From assembly GCF_020194175.1 (NCBI RefSeq), contig NZ_JADYVX010000049.1, forward strand, positions 1 through 49,279: 49,279 nucleotides of DNA. Reading direction: 5' to 3'. Origin of the DNA: Bradyrhizobium sp. BRP22 (lineage in GTDB: Bacteria > Pseudomonadota > Alphaproteobacteria > Rhizobiales > Xanthobacteraceae). Positions 48,978 through 49,279 of the stretch are shown piece after piece. A program made the translations under genes and the position numbers. Every line of letters begins with the position of its first letter. The stretch's first letter is position 1. The notes under the pieces are model-generated. The model worked only from the letters and a program-made list of their open reading frames with translations, ran no database searches and was not told the origin of the DNA.

Positions 48978-49279
48978 TCGCGTACCCCGTCGGCCTTTCG
49001 GGACAGGCGCTGGTGTTCACGGACCCAGTCGTCGAAACCTTCTCGAAGAACAGACAACTGCGCTTCTGGCAGCGCGAGGCCGGCGGCCAACTGTTCGGTC
49101 GTTTCCACGACTCGAGGATCGAAGTCGTGGAGGCGACCGGCCCGAGACGGACTGATCGGCGAACCCGAACGTCGTACATCCCGGACAGGCGCGCCGAGCA
49201 GCGCGAGATCGACGATCGCTTCGGTCGCGGTCTGCATTTCGTCGGAGATTGGCACACGCATCCCGAAAGGATCCCGCAC
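48974..49279 (+). CDS. cap3: CBASS JAMM/JAB deconjugating protease Cap3 (partial)
   Basis: The first 102 residues of a JAB/MPN metalloprotease that cleaves Cap2-made conjugates of the CD-NTase. Visible zinc-site elements are Glu35 (QREAGGQLFGRF) and His94-Thr-His96 (GDWHTHPE). The Ser and Asp of the full JAMM motif lie beyond the window. The ATG overlaps the cap2 stop as ATGA. The frame is open to the edge, so the visible part shows no damage, in contrast to capV and cap2. Confidence 0.92.
   Translation, partial: MIAYPVGLSGQALVFTDPVVETFSKNRQLRFWQREAGGQLFGRFHDSRIEVVEATGPRRTDRRTRTSYIPDRRAEQREIDDRFGRGLHFVGDWHTHPERIPH

Larger units (their letters stand above)
41541..49279. mobile_element. dusA-inserted genomic island carrying CBASS defence
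   Basis: An island inferred from a tyrosine integrase abutting dusA, direct repeats in front of the integrase and cargo typical of defence islands (DUF2235 hydrolase, four-gene CBASS). The left limit is the dusA attachment site; the right end is outside the window. There are no transposases, phage structural genes or conjugation genes in the visible part, so it is either an integrative defence element or the edge of a larger one. Confidence 0.7.

Noticed and set aside
48722..49279. Minus-strand frames at the right edge
   Set aside because: They are antisense to the end of cap2 and to cap3, whose JAMM motif is clear.

Overview
The window looks like chromosome of a Bradyrhizobium/Rhodopseudomonas-type alphaproteobacterium (Nitrobacteraceae). 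The evidence is high GC, rhizobial small proteins, FixK/FNR-type boxes, a CtrA box, GTG and TTG starts, and intergenic palindromic repeats typical of that group. This placement is inference from gene content, not from a marker gene. I saw no rRNA, tRNA or CRISPR array.

Layout. 1-7.8 kb: a CAX-type Ca2+/H+ antiporter, small secreted or unknown proteins, a soluble double-PAS hybrid histidine kinase, a cold-shock protein and a Csp-type copper-storage protein, separated by repeat-rich intergenic DNA. 8.0-9.5 kb: a soluble PAS-PAS chemoreceptor. 9.5-14.9 kb: a two-sided arsenic locus. The left arm is arsR, LMW-PTP arsC, acr3 and Grx-type arsC. The right arm is a second arsR, a flavoprotein with a Cys-rich tail and an MFS pump. 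Palindromic operator candidates lie between the arms and before the flavoprotein. 15.0-16.5 kb: an orphan pstB preceded by a FixK/FNR box, then a fluoride riboswitch, terminator and crcB. 16.5-22.9 kb: housekeeping genes (gor, a DUF2059 protein, rpiA, an SDR, gph, a lipoprotein, moaA). 23.2-29.2 kb: two tandem TRAP permease pairs (QM-QM) that are ancient duplicates including their leader DNA, then nhaD. A TakP-like TRAP solute receptor lies apart at 33.6-34.7 kb. 29.6-33.5 kb: a patchwork of gene fragments around two accessory membrane proteins and an MHS-family MFS transporter that shares a 77-bp near-identical piece with the left edge. 34.9-41.6 kb: apbC/mrp, a VOC protein, a 3-hydroxyisobutyrate dehydrogenase family enzyme, a cell-cycle-type histidine kinase with a CtrA box, a DUF1289 protein, a retropepsin-like protease and dusA.

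41.6 kb to the right edge is a genomic island. A tyrosine integrase sits directly against the 5' end of dusA, a known integration site, with five TGCACACG-type repeats in front of it. The cargo is a membrane-anchored DUF2235 hydrolase and, divergent from it, a type II CBASS anti-phage operon: patatin phospholipase effector (capV), DncV-like CD-NTase, E2-E1 conjugating enzyme (cap2) and JAMM protease (cap3, cut by the window edge). The genes are translationally coupled. Each of capV and cap2 carries one single-base frameshift, whereas the CD-NTase and the visible part of Cap3 look intact. The system is therefore either recently inactivated or recorded with indel errors. This island is the most interesting part of the window. 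The far attachment site must lie beyond the right edge.
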